A stretch of 64,000 nucleotides of DNA. It comes from Bacteroidales bacterium (lineage in GTDB: Bacteria > Bacteroidota > Bacteroidia > Bacteroidales > WRLA01). Position numbers and translations under genes: made by a program. The stretch lies in contig WRLA01000008.1 in assembly GCA_009777825.1 (NCBI GenBank), forward strand, positions 1-64,000, read 5' to 3'. Under the pieces are notes generated by a model that saw only the letters and a list, made by a program, of their open reading frames with translations, searched no databases and had not been told where the DNA came from. Shown piece by piece: positions 9,287 to 17,912 of this stretch (the first letter of the stretch is position 1; each line of letters begins with the position of its first letter).

Positions 9287-9928
9287 ATGATCTATATGAT
9301 GCACCTTTTTATATTTCTTTTCTGCACCTTTGCAGTCTTTGCCGGAGATTTCCGTTTTCAAACGGGCGATTTGCTGTTTCAGGCGGGCAAAAGCACGGAA
9401 CTCAACGAGGCGATTGCGGAGGTAACTTTCGGAGAGAACGACATTCGTTATACGCACGTTGGCATCGTCTCCGTTGAGAATGACACGGTGTTTGTGATTG
9501 AAGCCACGCCTCCGGAGGTCTGTAAAACGGTGCTGGACACGTTTTTGCTGCGCTCGGCACAGTGGAACGGACAACCGCTCGTAACCGTCGGACGACTGAG
9601 ACAGGAATACTGCGAAATCATCCCCCAAGCTATCGTTAACGCGGAAAAGTTGCTGGGAAAACCTTACGACTACGTCTATTCGCCCGATAATGATGCGTAT
9701 TATTGCAGCGAATTGGTTACGCTTTCATTTCTAAACCAACAGAACGAGCCGCTATTCGAAACCGTGAGCATGACCTTCCGCGACGTCGACGGGAATATGC
9801 CGGCTTACTGGATCGAACATTTTGAGAAACACCATGCCGAAATTCCCGAAAATCGTCCGGGTTCCAACCCCGGCGACCTGTCAAAATCGGATAAAATTGA
9901 AATTGTTTACCGCTATTTTGAGTTTTAG
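9287..9928 (+). CDS. YiiX/YycO-type permuted papain-fold hydrolase
   Basis: The 213-residue protein has an N-terminal signal or anchor (MIYMMHLFIFLFCTFAVFAG), then FQTGDLLFQ, the His motif RYTHVGIV (about residues 63-70), and the Cys motif YYCSELV (about residue 144). This order, His before Cys, is that of permuted NlpC/P60 proteins of the YiiX group, which are thought to act on cell-wall or lipid amide/ester bonds in the periplasm. ATG 9287 is the first of three near starts. The gene runs into an ABC ATPase gene 67 bases later on the same strand. The substrate is unknown. Confidence 0.8.
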   Translation: MIYMMHLFIFLFCTFAVFAGDFRFQTGDLLFQAGKSTELNEAIAEVTFGENDIRYTHVGIVSVENDTVFVIEATPPEVCKTVLDTFLLRSAQWNGQPLVTVGRLRQEYCEIIPQAIVNAEKLLGKPYDYVYSPDNDAYYCSELVTLSFLNQQNEPLFETVSMTFRDVDGNMPAYWIEHFEKHHAEIPENRPGSNPGDLSKSDKIEIVYRYFEF

Positions 9929-9995
9929 ACCTTTTCTTGTAACTAATTTCCCTCGATCTCGTCTTACTATCGAATTGAAAATTATAATAGTTATC

Positions 9996-10700
9996 ATGAT
10001 GATAAAACTCGAAAATATTCACAAGACGTACTACGGAGGGGCACCTTTGCATGTGTTGAAAGGCATTGATCTACAGATAGCGGAGGGAGATTTTGTCTCT
10101 GTCATGGGCGCTTCGGGTTCGGGCAAGTCCACGCTGTTGAATATCTTAGGCATTTTGGATAACTACGATGCCGGCAAATACTACCTTTCGGGAAAACTCA
10201 TCAAAGACCTTTCGGAGACCCGATCCGCTGAATATCGTAATAAGATGATCGGGTTTATCTTTCAGTCTTTCAACCTGATATCCTTTAAGAACGCTTTGGA
10301 GAATGTGGCGTTGCCGCTCTATTACCAGAACATGAGCCGCCGCAAGCGCAATGGCATCGCGATGGAGTATTTGGATCGTTTCGGACTGAAAGAGTGGGCG
10401 CATCATCTTCCGAACGAGTTGTCGGGCGGACAGAAACAGCGTATCGCCATCGCTCGTGCGCTGATATCCAACCCGCGCATCATTCTTGCCGACGAACCGA
10501 CGGGAGCCTTGGACAGCGCCACCTCCGCAGAGGTTATGCAGATCTTACAGGAAGTCAACCGACAGGGAATCACCATGATCATCGTAACCCACGAGTCGGG
10601 CGTGGCACGCTACACCAACCAGATCATTCGGCTGAAAGACGGCACCATCGAAGACATCCGCCAAAATGAACCCGACAACACCAATAGAGATGTAAAATAA
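9996..10700 (+). CDS. ABC transporter ATP-binding protein, MacB/LolD type
   Basis: With the start at 9996 (or 9999) the protein has 234 residues, normal for the MacB/LolD class. It shows GASGSGKST (Walker A), LSGGQKQRIAIARAL (signature) and IILADEPTGALDS (Walker B); the T-G-A-L-D motif is typical of ATPases that partner FtsX-like permeases. No FtsX permease is next to it: the downstream neighbour is a head-GIN protein 19 bases on. The partner may therefore be encoded elsewhere. The frame is open further upstream to 9822, but that part overlaps the previous gene and has no ABC features. Confidence 0.85.
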   Translation: MMIKLENIHKTYYGGAPLHVLKGIDLQIAEGDFVSVMGASGSGKSTLLNILGILDNYDAGKYYLSGKLIKDLSETRSAEYRNKMIGFIFQSFNLISFKNALENVALPLYYQNMSRRKRNGIAMEYLDRFGLKEWAHHLPNELSGGQKQRIAIARALISNPRIILADEPTGALDSATSAEVMQILQEVNRQGITMIIVTHESGVARYTNQIIRLKDGTIEDIRQNEPDNTNRDVK

Positions 10701-10719
10701 TCATTAAAAAATATACGCA

Positions 10720-11466
10720 ATGAAAAAGTTAGTTTTTCTTTATCTATTCGGATTAGCGCTCGTAACAGGGATTTTTGGTCAGAAAACAGCGCAGGTGCAG
10801 TACGCTTTTAAGGATTTCGACGGATTGAGCGTCTCGTCGGGATACGATGTTTATGTCGAAAAGGGCGACAAGTACAGCATCACCATTATTGTTGACGCCG
10901 AATATGTTGAAAGTGTAAAAGCGTCGGTAAGCGAGGGTGTCCTCTCTTTGGAAAAAGAATCCGGATTTTTCAAAAACATCAAAACGCTCAAGGCGTACAT
11001 CACTATGCCACGCCTGTCGTCCGTTACGCTATCGTCCGGTAGCGACTTGGTCAGCAACAACCTCTTTGTAACTGAGACGTTTAAGGCAACCCAGTCGAGT
11101 GGCTCCGACATGAGCGTCAACATCCGCGCCGATAAGACTATCGTTATCCTTTCGAGTGGCTCCGACCTGAAAATGAACGTCGAAACCACAAGTCTGACCC
11201 TGACCGCATCGAGCGGCAGCGACGCCAAACTGACGGGCAAGGCGGAAAATGTCTCGCTCACCACCTCCGGCGGCAGCGATGTGGACGCCAAAGGCCTGAT
11301 AGCCAGCGATGTAACCATCGTCGCCTCCGGCGGCAGCGACGTCGAAATACATGCCGAAAAAACACTGAAGGTGACCGCATCCGGCGCCTGCGACATCGTC
11401 TATAGCGGCAATCCCGAAGTTATTTCCAACACGTCGGGGGCATCGAGCATTAAAAAGCGGAAATAG
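10720..11466 (+). CDS. Secreted head-GIN domain protein (DUF2807)
   Basis: The 248-residue protein has a signal peptide (MKKLVFLYLFGLALVTGIFG) and then the DUF2807 beta-helix pattern: FKDFDGLSVSSGYDVYVEKG followed by repeated S-S-G-S-D and S-G-G-S-D turns at roughly 20-residue spacing (residues of about 105-235). Such proteins are common in Bacteroidetes as exported proteins of unknown ligand. The 19-base gap from the ABC ATPase gene suggests one transcript, although no functional link is known. Confidence 0.85.
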   Translation: MKKLVFLYLFGLALVTGIFGQKTAQVQYAFKDFDGLSVSSGYDVYVEKGDKYSITIIVDAEYVESVKASVSEGVLSLEKESGFFKNIKTLKAYITMPRLSSVTLSSGSDLVSNNLFVTETFKATQSSGSDMSVNIRADKTIVILSSGSDLKMNVETTSLTLTASSGSDAKLTGKAENVSLTTSGGSDVDAKGLIASDVTIVASGGSDVEIHAEKTLKVTASGACDIVYSGNPEVISNTSGASSIKKRK

Positions 11467-11528
11467 TGGGCTAAAACTTATTTACTAGTGTCATGTCAAT
11501 TATAATATAGTGGTAACACGACAAATTA

Positions 11529-12146
11529 ATGGATTACCTCTACTCAAAATACTTGGAACAGGCTACGGAGGCGCTCGGCTCGCTGCCCGGCATCGGAAAA
11601 CGCACGGCGCTACGGTTGGCGTTGCATCTTTTAGACAGAGACCTGATAGAAGTCGAACGCTTGGCAAACGCCATCGTCTTACTGAAACAGCATGTCTGCT
11701 ACTGCACCTCCTGCAACAACATCTCCGACAAAGAGACCTGCGCCATCTGCGAAAACCCGTTGCGCGACCACTCAACCATCTGTTTGGTAGAAAACATCCG
11801 CGACGTGATAGCCATTGAAAACACGCACGTCTATCGCGGCGTGTATCATGTCTTAGGCGGCGTCATCTCGCCCATTGATGGCGTCGGACCTAACGATTTA
11901 TCCATCGAACTCCTGCTACAACGTCTTCAGAAACAACAGATTAACGAACTCATCTTTGCCCTTCCGGCAACGGTGGAGGGCGACACTACCGGTTTCTATA
12001 TCTTCCGGCAGATAGAACCGTTCAACGTCAAAGTATCCATCCTCGCCCGCGGCATCGCCGTTGGCGATAACTTGGAATATACCGACGAAATCTCGCTCAG
12101 CCGCTCCATACAACAACGGTTGCCCTATTCGGGGAGTGCGGTGTGA
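11529..12146 (+). CDS. recR: Recombination mediator RecR
   Basis: The 205-residue protein contains the RecR helix-hairpin-helix (SLPGIGKRTALRLALHLL), a four-cysteine zinc finger (CYCTSC and CAIC, residues of about 57-75) and a Toprim domain (ICLVENIRDVIAIENT, then YHVLGGVISPIDGVGPNDL). It acts with RecF/RecO to load RecA on gapped DNA. Length and domains match the family. Its last five codons run directly into the dispersed repeats, so the extreme C-terminus (SGSAV) seems repeat-derived. Confidence 0.95.
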   Translation: MDYLYSKYLEQATEALGSLPGIGKRTALRLALHLLDRDLIEVERLANAIVLLKQHVCYCTSCNNISDKETCAICENPLRDHSTICLVENIRDVIAIENTHVYRGVYHVLGGVISPIDGVGPNDLSIELLLQRLQKQQINELIFALPATVEGDTTGFYIFRQIEPFNVKVSILARGIAVGDNLEYTDEISLSRSIQQRLPYSGSAV

Positions 12147-12320
12147 GATTTGCGATGTGAGACATAAGACTTTTAGACACAAGACTTTCTCTGTGTAACT
12201 CTGTGAACTCTGTGACTCTGTGCTGAAAAAGTAACTCGTAACTTGTAACCCGTAACTCTGGATTGCTTCACTCCGTTCGCAATGACGGGAATGTCCCACA
12301 TCTCAAATCGCACAATCTCA
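12147..12320. repeat. Dispersed repeat cluster between recR and the TonB receptor
   Basis: This interval has GTGAGATTTGCGATGTGAGAC, then AAGACTTTCTCTGTGTAACT and CTCTGTGCTGAAAAAG modules, three GTAACTCGTAACT units, a GGATTGCTTCACTCCGTTCG unit followed by CAATGACGG, and CTCAAATCGCACAATCTC modules. The same modules appear in seven other gaps and inside the HlyD gene. There is no gene here; a minus-strand frame containing RHCERSEAIQ is only a translation of the repeat. Confidence 0.8.
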
Positions 12321-12335
12321 TATCTCAAAATATCG

Positions 12336-12343
12336 TACCTTTG
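12336..12343 (+). promoter_or_regulatory. Promoter box TACCTTTG
   Basis: TACCTTTG lies 23 bases before the ATG at 12367 of the TonB-dependent receptor and directly after the repeat cluster. Confidence 0.7.
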
Positions 12344-12366
12344 CACCCAAACAAATTTTTAAACAC

Positions 12367-15183
12367 ATGAAGCAGTTTTTTACATTCATTTTCTTTTCAG
12401 CAGTAGGTCTGAGCCTGTTCGGACAGACTTTAAAAGGTTTTGTTTACGACAAAAAAACCGAAGAGACGCTTGTCGGCGTCAATGTGTATTACAAAGAGCG
12501 CGACAATGTCGTTGGCGTTGCTACCGACGCAAAGGGTTATTATGAACTGACGTTGCCCGACGGCGGCGCCATTGTCAATTACGGTTATATCGGTTATGAG
12601 GCGGAGGCGCATCCGGTTGTCATCCGCAAGGGGCAGGAGCAGCGCTTGGATGTGTATCTGCCTCTGAAAGAGGAGTTGATGAAAGAGGTGGTGGTGAGCG
12701 CCGGACGCTTTGAGCAGGAGTTGAGCGAGATTACGGTTTCGATGGACGTGCTGAAACCGGTTGACCTCATCAAACAGAATCCGAAAGACCTCAGCGTGGT
12801 GCTGAACACGTTGCCCGGCGTGGATGTCGTTGACCAGCAGATCTCTATCCGTGGCGGCGGCGGATGGACGTATGGCGTCGGAAGCCGCAGTTTGGTCTTG
12901 GTGGACGGCATGTCGATACTCTCGCCGTCGGTGAGCGACATCAACTGGAACTTGATCCCGTTGCAGAACGTGGCGCAGGTCGAGGTGTTGAAAGGCGCTT
13001 CGTCGGTGCTTTACGGCTCTTCGGCGCTGAACGGACTTGTCAATATCCGCACCGAACGCCCCGGCTTGGAACCGCAAACGCGCGTCAACACCTACATGGG
13101 AACCTATTTAAAACCCAAAACCAAAAGTTACGTCTGGTGGGACGAAGAGTTTTGGCACGACGACAAATTTAAGGTAACGCCCATGCTGCGGCGCAATGTA
13201 TTATATGGTATCCGCAATCCGATATACACCGGCACCGACTTTTCGCATTCGCGCCGTATCGGAAACTTTGACGTTTCGTTGGGAGGCGACATGTACACCA
13301 ACGAGGGCTACCGTCAAGACGACTTCACACAGCGCGTCCGGATCGGCGGCAACGTTACCTATCACGACAAAAAGATAAAAGGGATGAACTACGGTCTCAA
13401 CGGCAACCTGCTGTTCAACAACTATTCGGGATTCTTTATCTGGGAATCAGCCGAACACGCCTACAACCAGTCGCCGTTGACAAACATGAGCCGACAAGGG
13501 AATATGGTTTACATTGACCCGTTCTTCAACTACGTCAATCCGCGCAACAACACCTCCCATCACGTAAAGGCGCGCTATTTTCACAAATCCGAACGGCTCG
13601 TCTCAAACCCCACCGACGAATCACTGTTGGAAATCGTGTCGAGAATAGGATTGGACACCGATAAAATAAGCGAACTCATGCCCGATGTACTCGCTCTCTT
13701 ACAACTATCGCCCGACGAGATGCTGCCGGCATTGATGCCTTACCTCGCCCCCTATCTTCCCTACATCGTGTCGCAAGATTACGCCGGACTTATTACCGAG
13801 ATAGCAAAAAACGGCAAAGAATACTTCCCCAACGCTTCCGCACCCGACTTGGTGAAACTAATCTCATGGGTCATGGGGCACTCTCCCTTCCCATCTAACG
13901 GACAGGAAGCCCTCGCATGGATAGCCAACTTGGACAAACCCGCCACCAAAAGCGACCCGCCCGACAATACCAACTCCTACTTCTTAGATTACCAGTTCAA
14001 CAAACAACTCGGCTTCGCCCAATTCACCACCGGCGTAACCTACAACCGACTGACCACATCATCCCAAATGACCGGCTATCACGAAAGCGACAACATCGCC
14101 GCTTTTTTCCAATACGACCAAAAGTTTTTCAGAAAACTAAACGTCTCGGCAGGAGTGCGCTTGGAGTATTACCGCGTTGATTCGCTGCTCAAAGAGGCAA
14201 CCACCGATGTGTTTAACAGAGAACTTCCTTTCAAACCGGTATTTCGAGGCGGACTGAACTACGAATTAGCCGAACACACTTTCATCCGCGGCTCTTTCGG
14301 ACAGGGATACCGCTACCCCTCCATCACCGAAAAGTTCGTCTATAAAGACATCGGCGGAATGGGCGCATATCCCAACAAAAACCTCAAAGCCGAAGAGGGA
14401 TACAACGCCGAAATAGGCATCAAGCAAGGATACAAAGTGGGAAACTTCTCCGGATTTTTAGACCTCGCAGGCTTCTATACCATGTATAAAAACATGATTG
14501 AGTTCGAGTTCGGACTCTTCAACAGCGCCACTCTCGAAAAAATTGCCGACCTCTCCGAAGTCTTAGACATGATCCAAAAAGGTCAGATACCCGCCCTCGG
14601 CACCCGCTTCTCCAACGTGGACAAAGCCAGAATCTACGGACTCGACGCCTCCGTCAACGGAATATGGAAAATCTCGCCGGCGTCCAACGTCTCCTACAAC
14701 GTCGGATACGTCTATATCGAACCCATTGACGTCAACTGGAAAGAAAAAGCCGACATCGAAGCCGCCAAAGGCGAATTGGAAATGAAAGAGAAATCCAACG
14801 ACAGCAAATACCTCAAATACCGGCAAAAACACACCGTCAAAGGCGTGTTCGACTTCCAATGGAACCGCTGGAGCGTCGGCACAAACCTGATGTACAAAAG
14901 CAAAACCTTAGCCGTGGACTACTTCATTGTGGACGAACGCGAAAAAGAAGAAGACGATATGATGGACATCGTCAGAAGCCTCATCTTCCCCGGACTGCAC
15001 GACTACTGGGAAGAACACAACACCGGCTCTTTCACGATGGATGCCCGCTTCGGCGTAAAAATCAACAAGAACATCCAAAGTTGGCTCATGCTCAGCAACC
15101 TTCTCAACACAGAATCCTCGCTACGCCCGATGGACGTCTCCGCCCCACGTACATTCATCGTCCAATTGAATTTTAAATTTTAA
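12367..15183 (+). CDS. TonB-dependent receptor with carboxypeptidase-regulatory domain
   Basis: The 938-residue outer-membrane protein has a signal peptide (MKQFFTFIFFSAVGLSLFGQ), an N-terminal CarboxypepD_reg-like domain (about 21-105), a plug domain (LSVVLNTLPGVDVVDQQISI, VEVLKGASSVLYGSSALNGL) and a C-terminal beta barrel ending in FIVQLNFKF. Residues of about 418-525 form an unusual, probably helical stretch rich in Leu, Pro and acidic residues (LMPDVLALLQLSPDEMLPAL) inside the barrel region. The ligand cannot be predicted; there is no SusD partner. It is followed 3 bases later by a sigma-54 regulator gene, so the two may be co-transcribed. Confidence 0.9.
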   Translation: MKQFFTFIFFSAVGLSLFGQTLKGFVYDKKTEETLVGVNVYYKERDNVVGVATDAKGYYELTLPDGGAIVNYGYIGYEAEAHPVVIRKGQEQRLDVYLPLKEELMKEVVVSAGRFEQELSEITVSMDVLKPVDLIKQNPKDLSVVLNTLPGVDVVDQQISIRGGGGWTYGVGSRSLVLVDGMSILSPSVSDINWNLIPLQNVAQVEVLKGASSVLYGSSALNGLVNIRTERPGLEPQTRVNTYMGTYLKPKTKSYVWWDEEFWHDDKFKVTPMLRRNVLYGIRNPIYTGTDFSHSRRIGNFDVSLGGDMYTNEGYRQDDFTQRVRIGGNVTYHDKKIKGMNYGLNGNLLFNNYSGFFIWESAEHAYNQSPLTNMSRQGNMVYIDPFFNYVNPRNNTSHHVKARYFHKSERLVSNPTDESLLEIVSRIGLDTDKISELMPDVLALLQLSPDEMLPALMPYLAPYLPYIVSQDYAGLITEIAKNGKEYFPNASAPDLVKLISWVMGHSPFPSNGQEALAWIANLDKPATKSDPPDNTNSYFLDYQFNKQLGFAQFTTGVTYNRLTTSSQMTGYHESDNIAAFFQYDQKFFRKLNVSAGVRLEYYRVDSLLKEATTDVFNRELPFKPVFRGGLNYELAEHTFIRGSFGQGYRYPSITEKFVYKDIGGMGAYPNKNLKAEEGYNAEIGIKQGYKVGNFSGFLDLAGFYTMYKNMIEFEFGLFNSATLEKIADLSEVLDMIQKGQIPALGTRFSNVDKARIYGLDASVNGIWKISPASNVSYNVGYVYIEPIDVNWKEKADIEAAKGELEMKEKSNDSKYLKYRQKHTVKGVFDFQWNRWSVGTNLMYKSKTLAVDYFIVDEREKEEDDMMDIVRSLIFPGLHDYWEEHNTGSFTMDARFGVKINKNIQSWLMLSNLLNTESSLRPMDVSAPRTFIVQLNFKF

Positions 15184-15186
15184 AAT

Positions 15187-16335
15187 ATGTCAAAAATATT
15201 AGTAATAGACGACGAACGCGCCATCCGTAGCGCCCTGCGCGAGATATTAGAGTACGAAAAATATCAAGTTGACGAAGCCGAAAACGGCAAAGATGCCATC
15301 AAGATGGCACAGGAAACGGAATACGACGTCGTGCTGTGCGACATCAAGATGCAGCAGATGGACGGGCTGGAAGTATTGGAGCAGTTGCAGTCGTTCTCGC
15401 CGGCGCCCGTCATCATGATTTCGGGACACGGAAACATTGACACCGCCGTCGAATCCATCAAAAAGGGCGCTTTCGACTATATCGAAAAACCGTTAGACCT
15501 GAACCGCCTGCTCATCACCCTGCGCAACGCGTTGGACAAATCCCGTTTGGTGGAAGAGACCAAAACCCTCCGCAAACGTATCAGCAAGCAATACGAAATG
15601 GTCGGCAACTCGCCCGCCTTGGAGGAAGTTCGCCGGATGATTGACGTGGTCGCCCCCACCGACGCCCGAATATTGATATGCGGCGCTAACGGCGTTGGCA
15701 AAGAGTTGGTAGCCCGTCAGTTACACGAGAAAAGTCAACGGTCGGCGTTCCCGTTCATCGAGGTAAACTGCGCCGCCATCCCCTCCGAACTCATCGAAAG
15801 CCAACTCTTCGGACATGAAAAAGGCTCTTTCACCTCCGCCATCAAACAGCGCAAAGGCGACTTCGAATTAGCCGACGGCGGAACACTCTTTTTAGACGAA
15901 ATCGGCGATATGAGTTTCGCTGCCCAGGCGAAAGTCCTGCGCGCATTGCAGGAAAACCGCATCACACGTGTCGGAGGCGAGAAAGACATCACCGTCAACG
16001 TGCGCGTCATCGCCGCCACCAACAAAAACCTGAAAGAGGAAATCGAGAAAAAAACATTCCGCGAAGACCTCTACCACCGTCTCAGCGTCATCATCATCAA
16101 CATGCCGTCGCTGTCGGAGCGCGTCGAAGACATCCCTGCATTAGTCAACCACTTCTCAAAAGAAATCTGCAAGGCACAGGGAAAACCCATCTCCGTCTTC
16201 GACAACGACGCCATCGCAACCCTGCAACAATGCCCGTGGACAGGAAACATCCGCGAACTGCGCAACGTCGTAGAACGACTTATCATCCTTTGCCCAACCA
16301 ACATCGGCGGGGCGGATGTGAAAAAGTATTTGTAG
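15187..16335 (+). CDS. Sigma-54-type response regulator (NtrC family, no HTH)
   Basis: The 382-residue protein has a receiver domain (phospho-acceptor D52 in VVLCDIKM, residues 1-120) and a sigma-54 AAA+ domain with Walker A GANGVGKE (166-173) and Walker B GGTLFLDEIGD (231-241). It stops after RNVVERLIILCPTNIGGADV with no Fis-type helix-turn-helix, which is the usual ending for the Bacteroidetes members of this group, so it is not truncated. The loop that contacts sigma-54, normally GAFTGA, reads GSFTSA (213-218). No sensor kinase gene is adjacent; the TonB receptor lies 3 bases upstream. Confidence 0.9.
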   Translation: MSKILVIDDERAIRSALREILEYEKYQVDEAENGKDAIKMAQETEYDVVLCDIKMQQMDGLEVLEQLQSFSPAPVIMISGHGNIDTAVESIKKGAFDYIEKPLDLNRLLITLRNALDKSRLVEETKTLRKRISKQYEMVGNSPALEEVRRMIDVVAPTDARILICGANGVGKELVARQLHEKSQRSAFPFIEVNCAAIPSELIESQLFGHEKGSFTSAIKQRKGDFELADGGTLFLDEIGDMSFAAQAKVLRALQENRITRVGGEKDITVNVRVIAATNKNLKEEIEKKTFREDLYHRLSVIIINMPSLSERVEDIPALVNHFSKEICKAQGKPISVFDNDAIATLQQCPWTGNIRELRNVVERLIILCPTNIGGADVKKYL

Positions 16336-16346
16336 ATGAAAAAGTG

Positions 16347-16354
16347 TATCTTTG
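16347..16354 (+). promoter_or_regulatory. Promoter box TATCTTTG
   Basis: TATCTTTG lies 19 bases before ATG 16374 of the methyltransferase gene, supporting that start over the longer open frame that overlaps the regulator gene. Confidence 0.7.
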
Positions 16355-16373
16355 CAGCAAAATAAAAATAGAC

Positions 16374-17912
16374 ATGACGAATAAACTAATACTCGGCGAC
16401 AACCTCGAAGTCATGAAAACCATGGAGGACGAAAGTATAGACCTGATATACTTAGACCCGCCGTTTTTCAGCAATCGCAACTATGAGGTAATTTGGGGCG
16501 ATGAGGGCGAAGTGCGCAGTTTTCAAGACCGTTGGGCAGGAGGCATTGAACATTATATCGCATGGCTCAAAGAGCGAGTGATTGAAATGCACAGAATCCT
16601 GAAACCAACAGGAAGTATTTTTCTGCATTGCGATTGGCATGCCAATGCTTATATCAGAGTAGATATTTTGGATAAGGTTTTCGGAATGAATAATTTTAGA
16701 AATGAGATAGTATGGTGTTATACTTCTGCTTCCCATTCAAAATTAAAATTACCCAATAAACATGATACCATTTTTTGGTTTACCAAAAGTGAAACATATA
16801 CCATAAATCTTGATGACATCCGTGTACCTTACGATGAAAAAACGGAAGCAAACTACAAGAAAGGGTTAAAAGGCTCCGGAACATTATATGATGGAAAAAT
16901 CAAATCAGATGAAGGCATTTTAAATGAAAAAGGAAAAATCCCCGAAGATTGGTGGACGGATATCGCTATTGGCGCCCGTTTTCCTAAAAACAGTGAGAAT
17001 AATATAGGATATCCCACACAAAAACCAGCCAAATTATTAGAACGAATAATTAAAGTGGCAAGCAACGAAGGCGACATCATCCTCGACCCATTCGTCGGTG
17101 GCGGCACAACCGTTGCCGTTGCCGACAAGTTGAACAGAAAATGGATGGGCATTGACCAGTCGGTAGCAGCTATTAAAGTCTCCGATTTGCGTCTGAAAAA
17201 CCAACAGAGTTTATACTCCCAACCATACGAGTTGCAACTCCATAAATACGATTATGATGTATTACGCAACACAGATGCCTTTGAATTTGAAAAATTCATC
17301 GTCGAACAGTTTGGCGGTATTGCCAATTCAAAACAACGCAACGACTTCGGCTTGGACGGCAGAATGCCCGACAACACGCTCATACAGGTAAAACGTAGCG
17401 ACAACATCGGACGCAATGTGATTGATAATTTTAAATCTGCCATTGAACGTAGCGACAAACGATTATTTGAGAAGAACAAAACAGAAGGAAAAGCCGTCGG
17501 CTATTTGATAGCCTTTTCATTCGGAAAAGGCGCCATAGAAGAAGTCGCACGCCTGAAAAACAAAGAACATATCATCATTGAGTTGAAAAAAGTCGGCGAC
17601 ATCATCCCCTACGGCAAACCGCCCAAAGTAACATTGACCGCCAATGAAATAGAACTGTCCAAGTTCGCCTTTGAAGCAACCGCCGAAAGCGAAACAGAAA
17701 TAGAGTTCTATTCGTGGGACTTTAACCATAAACCCGAAGATGGTTTCAAAGCCGATGTTTACTTAGACAAAGACGGCAAACAAGTTCGCAAATTCTACCC
17801 CGGCGAACATCATATCGCCGTAGAAGCCGTGGACAAAAGCGGATTGGACGGGATGGATAAGGTGAAAATTAAGGTAAAAGAAAATAATAAACGAGATACA
17901 CATGAAGAGTAA
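16374..17912 (+). CDS. DNA methyltransferase fused to an Mrr-like nuclease domain
   Basis: The 512-residue protein begins with a beta-class N4/N6 DNA methyltransferase: catalytic motif DPPF at 28-31, SAM-binding motif DPFVGGGTT at 238-246 and YPTQKP at 213-218. Residues of about 300-360 resemble an Mrr-type PD-(D/E)xK nuclease (FEKFIVEQFGG, then DFGLDG and LIQVKRS). The last 70 residues (EFYSWDF, then HHIAVEAVDKSGLDG) look like a PKD- or Ig-like sandwich. One chain could therefore methylate and cut. The central part, about 16660-17050, is visibly more AT-rich than both flanks, as if the target-recognition region had been exchanged. The stop overlaps the next start by 11 bases. Confidence 0.82.
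   Translation: MTNKLILGDNLEVMKTMEDESIDLIYLDPPFFSNRNYEVIWGDEGEVRSFQDRWAGGIEHYIAWLKERVIEMHRILKPTGSIFLHCDWHANAYIRVDILDKVFGMNNFRNEIVWCYTSASHSKLKLPNKHDTIFWFTKSETYTINLDDIRVPYDEKTEANYKKGLKGSGTLYDGKIKSDEGILNEKGKIPEDWWTDIAIGARFPKNSENNIGYPTQKPAKLLERIIKVASNEGDIILDPFVGGGTTVAVADKLNRKWMGIDQSVAAIKVSDLRLKNQQSLYSQPYELQLHKYDYDVLRNTDAFEFEKFIVEQFGGIANSKQRNDFGLDGRMPDNTLIQVKRSDNIGRNVIDNFKSAIERSDKRLFEKNKTEGKAVGYLIAFSFGKGAIEEVARLKNKEHIIIELKKVGDIIPYGKPPKVTLTANEIELSKFAFEATAESETEIEFYSWDFNHKPEDGFKADVYLDKDGKQVRKFYPGEHHIAVEAVDKSGLDGMDKVKIKVKENNKRDTHEE

Noticed and set aside
11916-12299. Minus-strand frame of 127 codons
   Set aside because: It is antisense to recR and then a translation of dispersed repeats (RHCERSEAIQ, STESQSSQSYTEK); there is no domain or promoter.
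15187-16335. Truncation of the sigma-54 regulator because it lacks an HTH
   Set aside because: Related Bacteroidetes regulators of this type end at the same place, so the length is normal.
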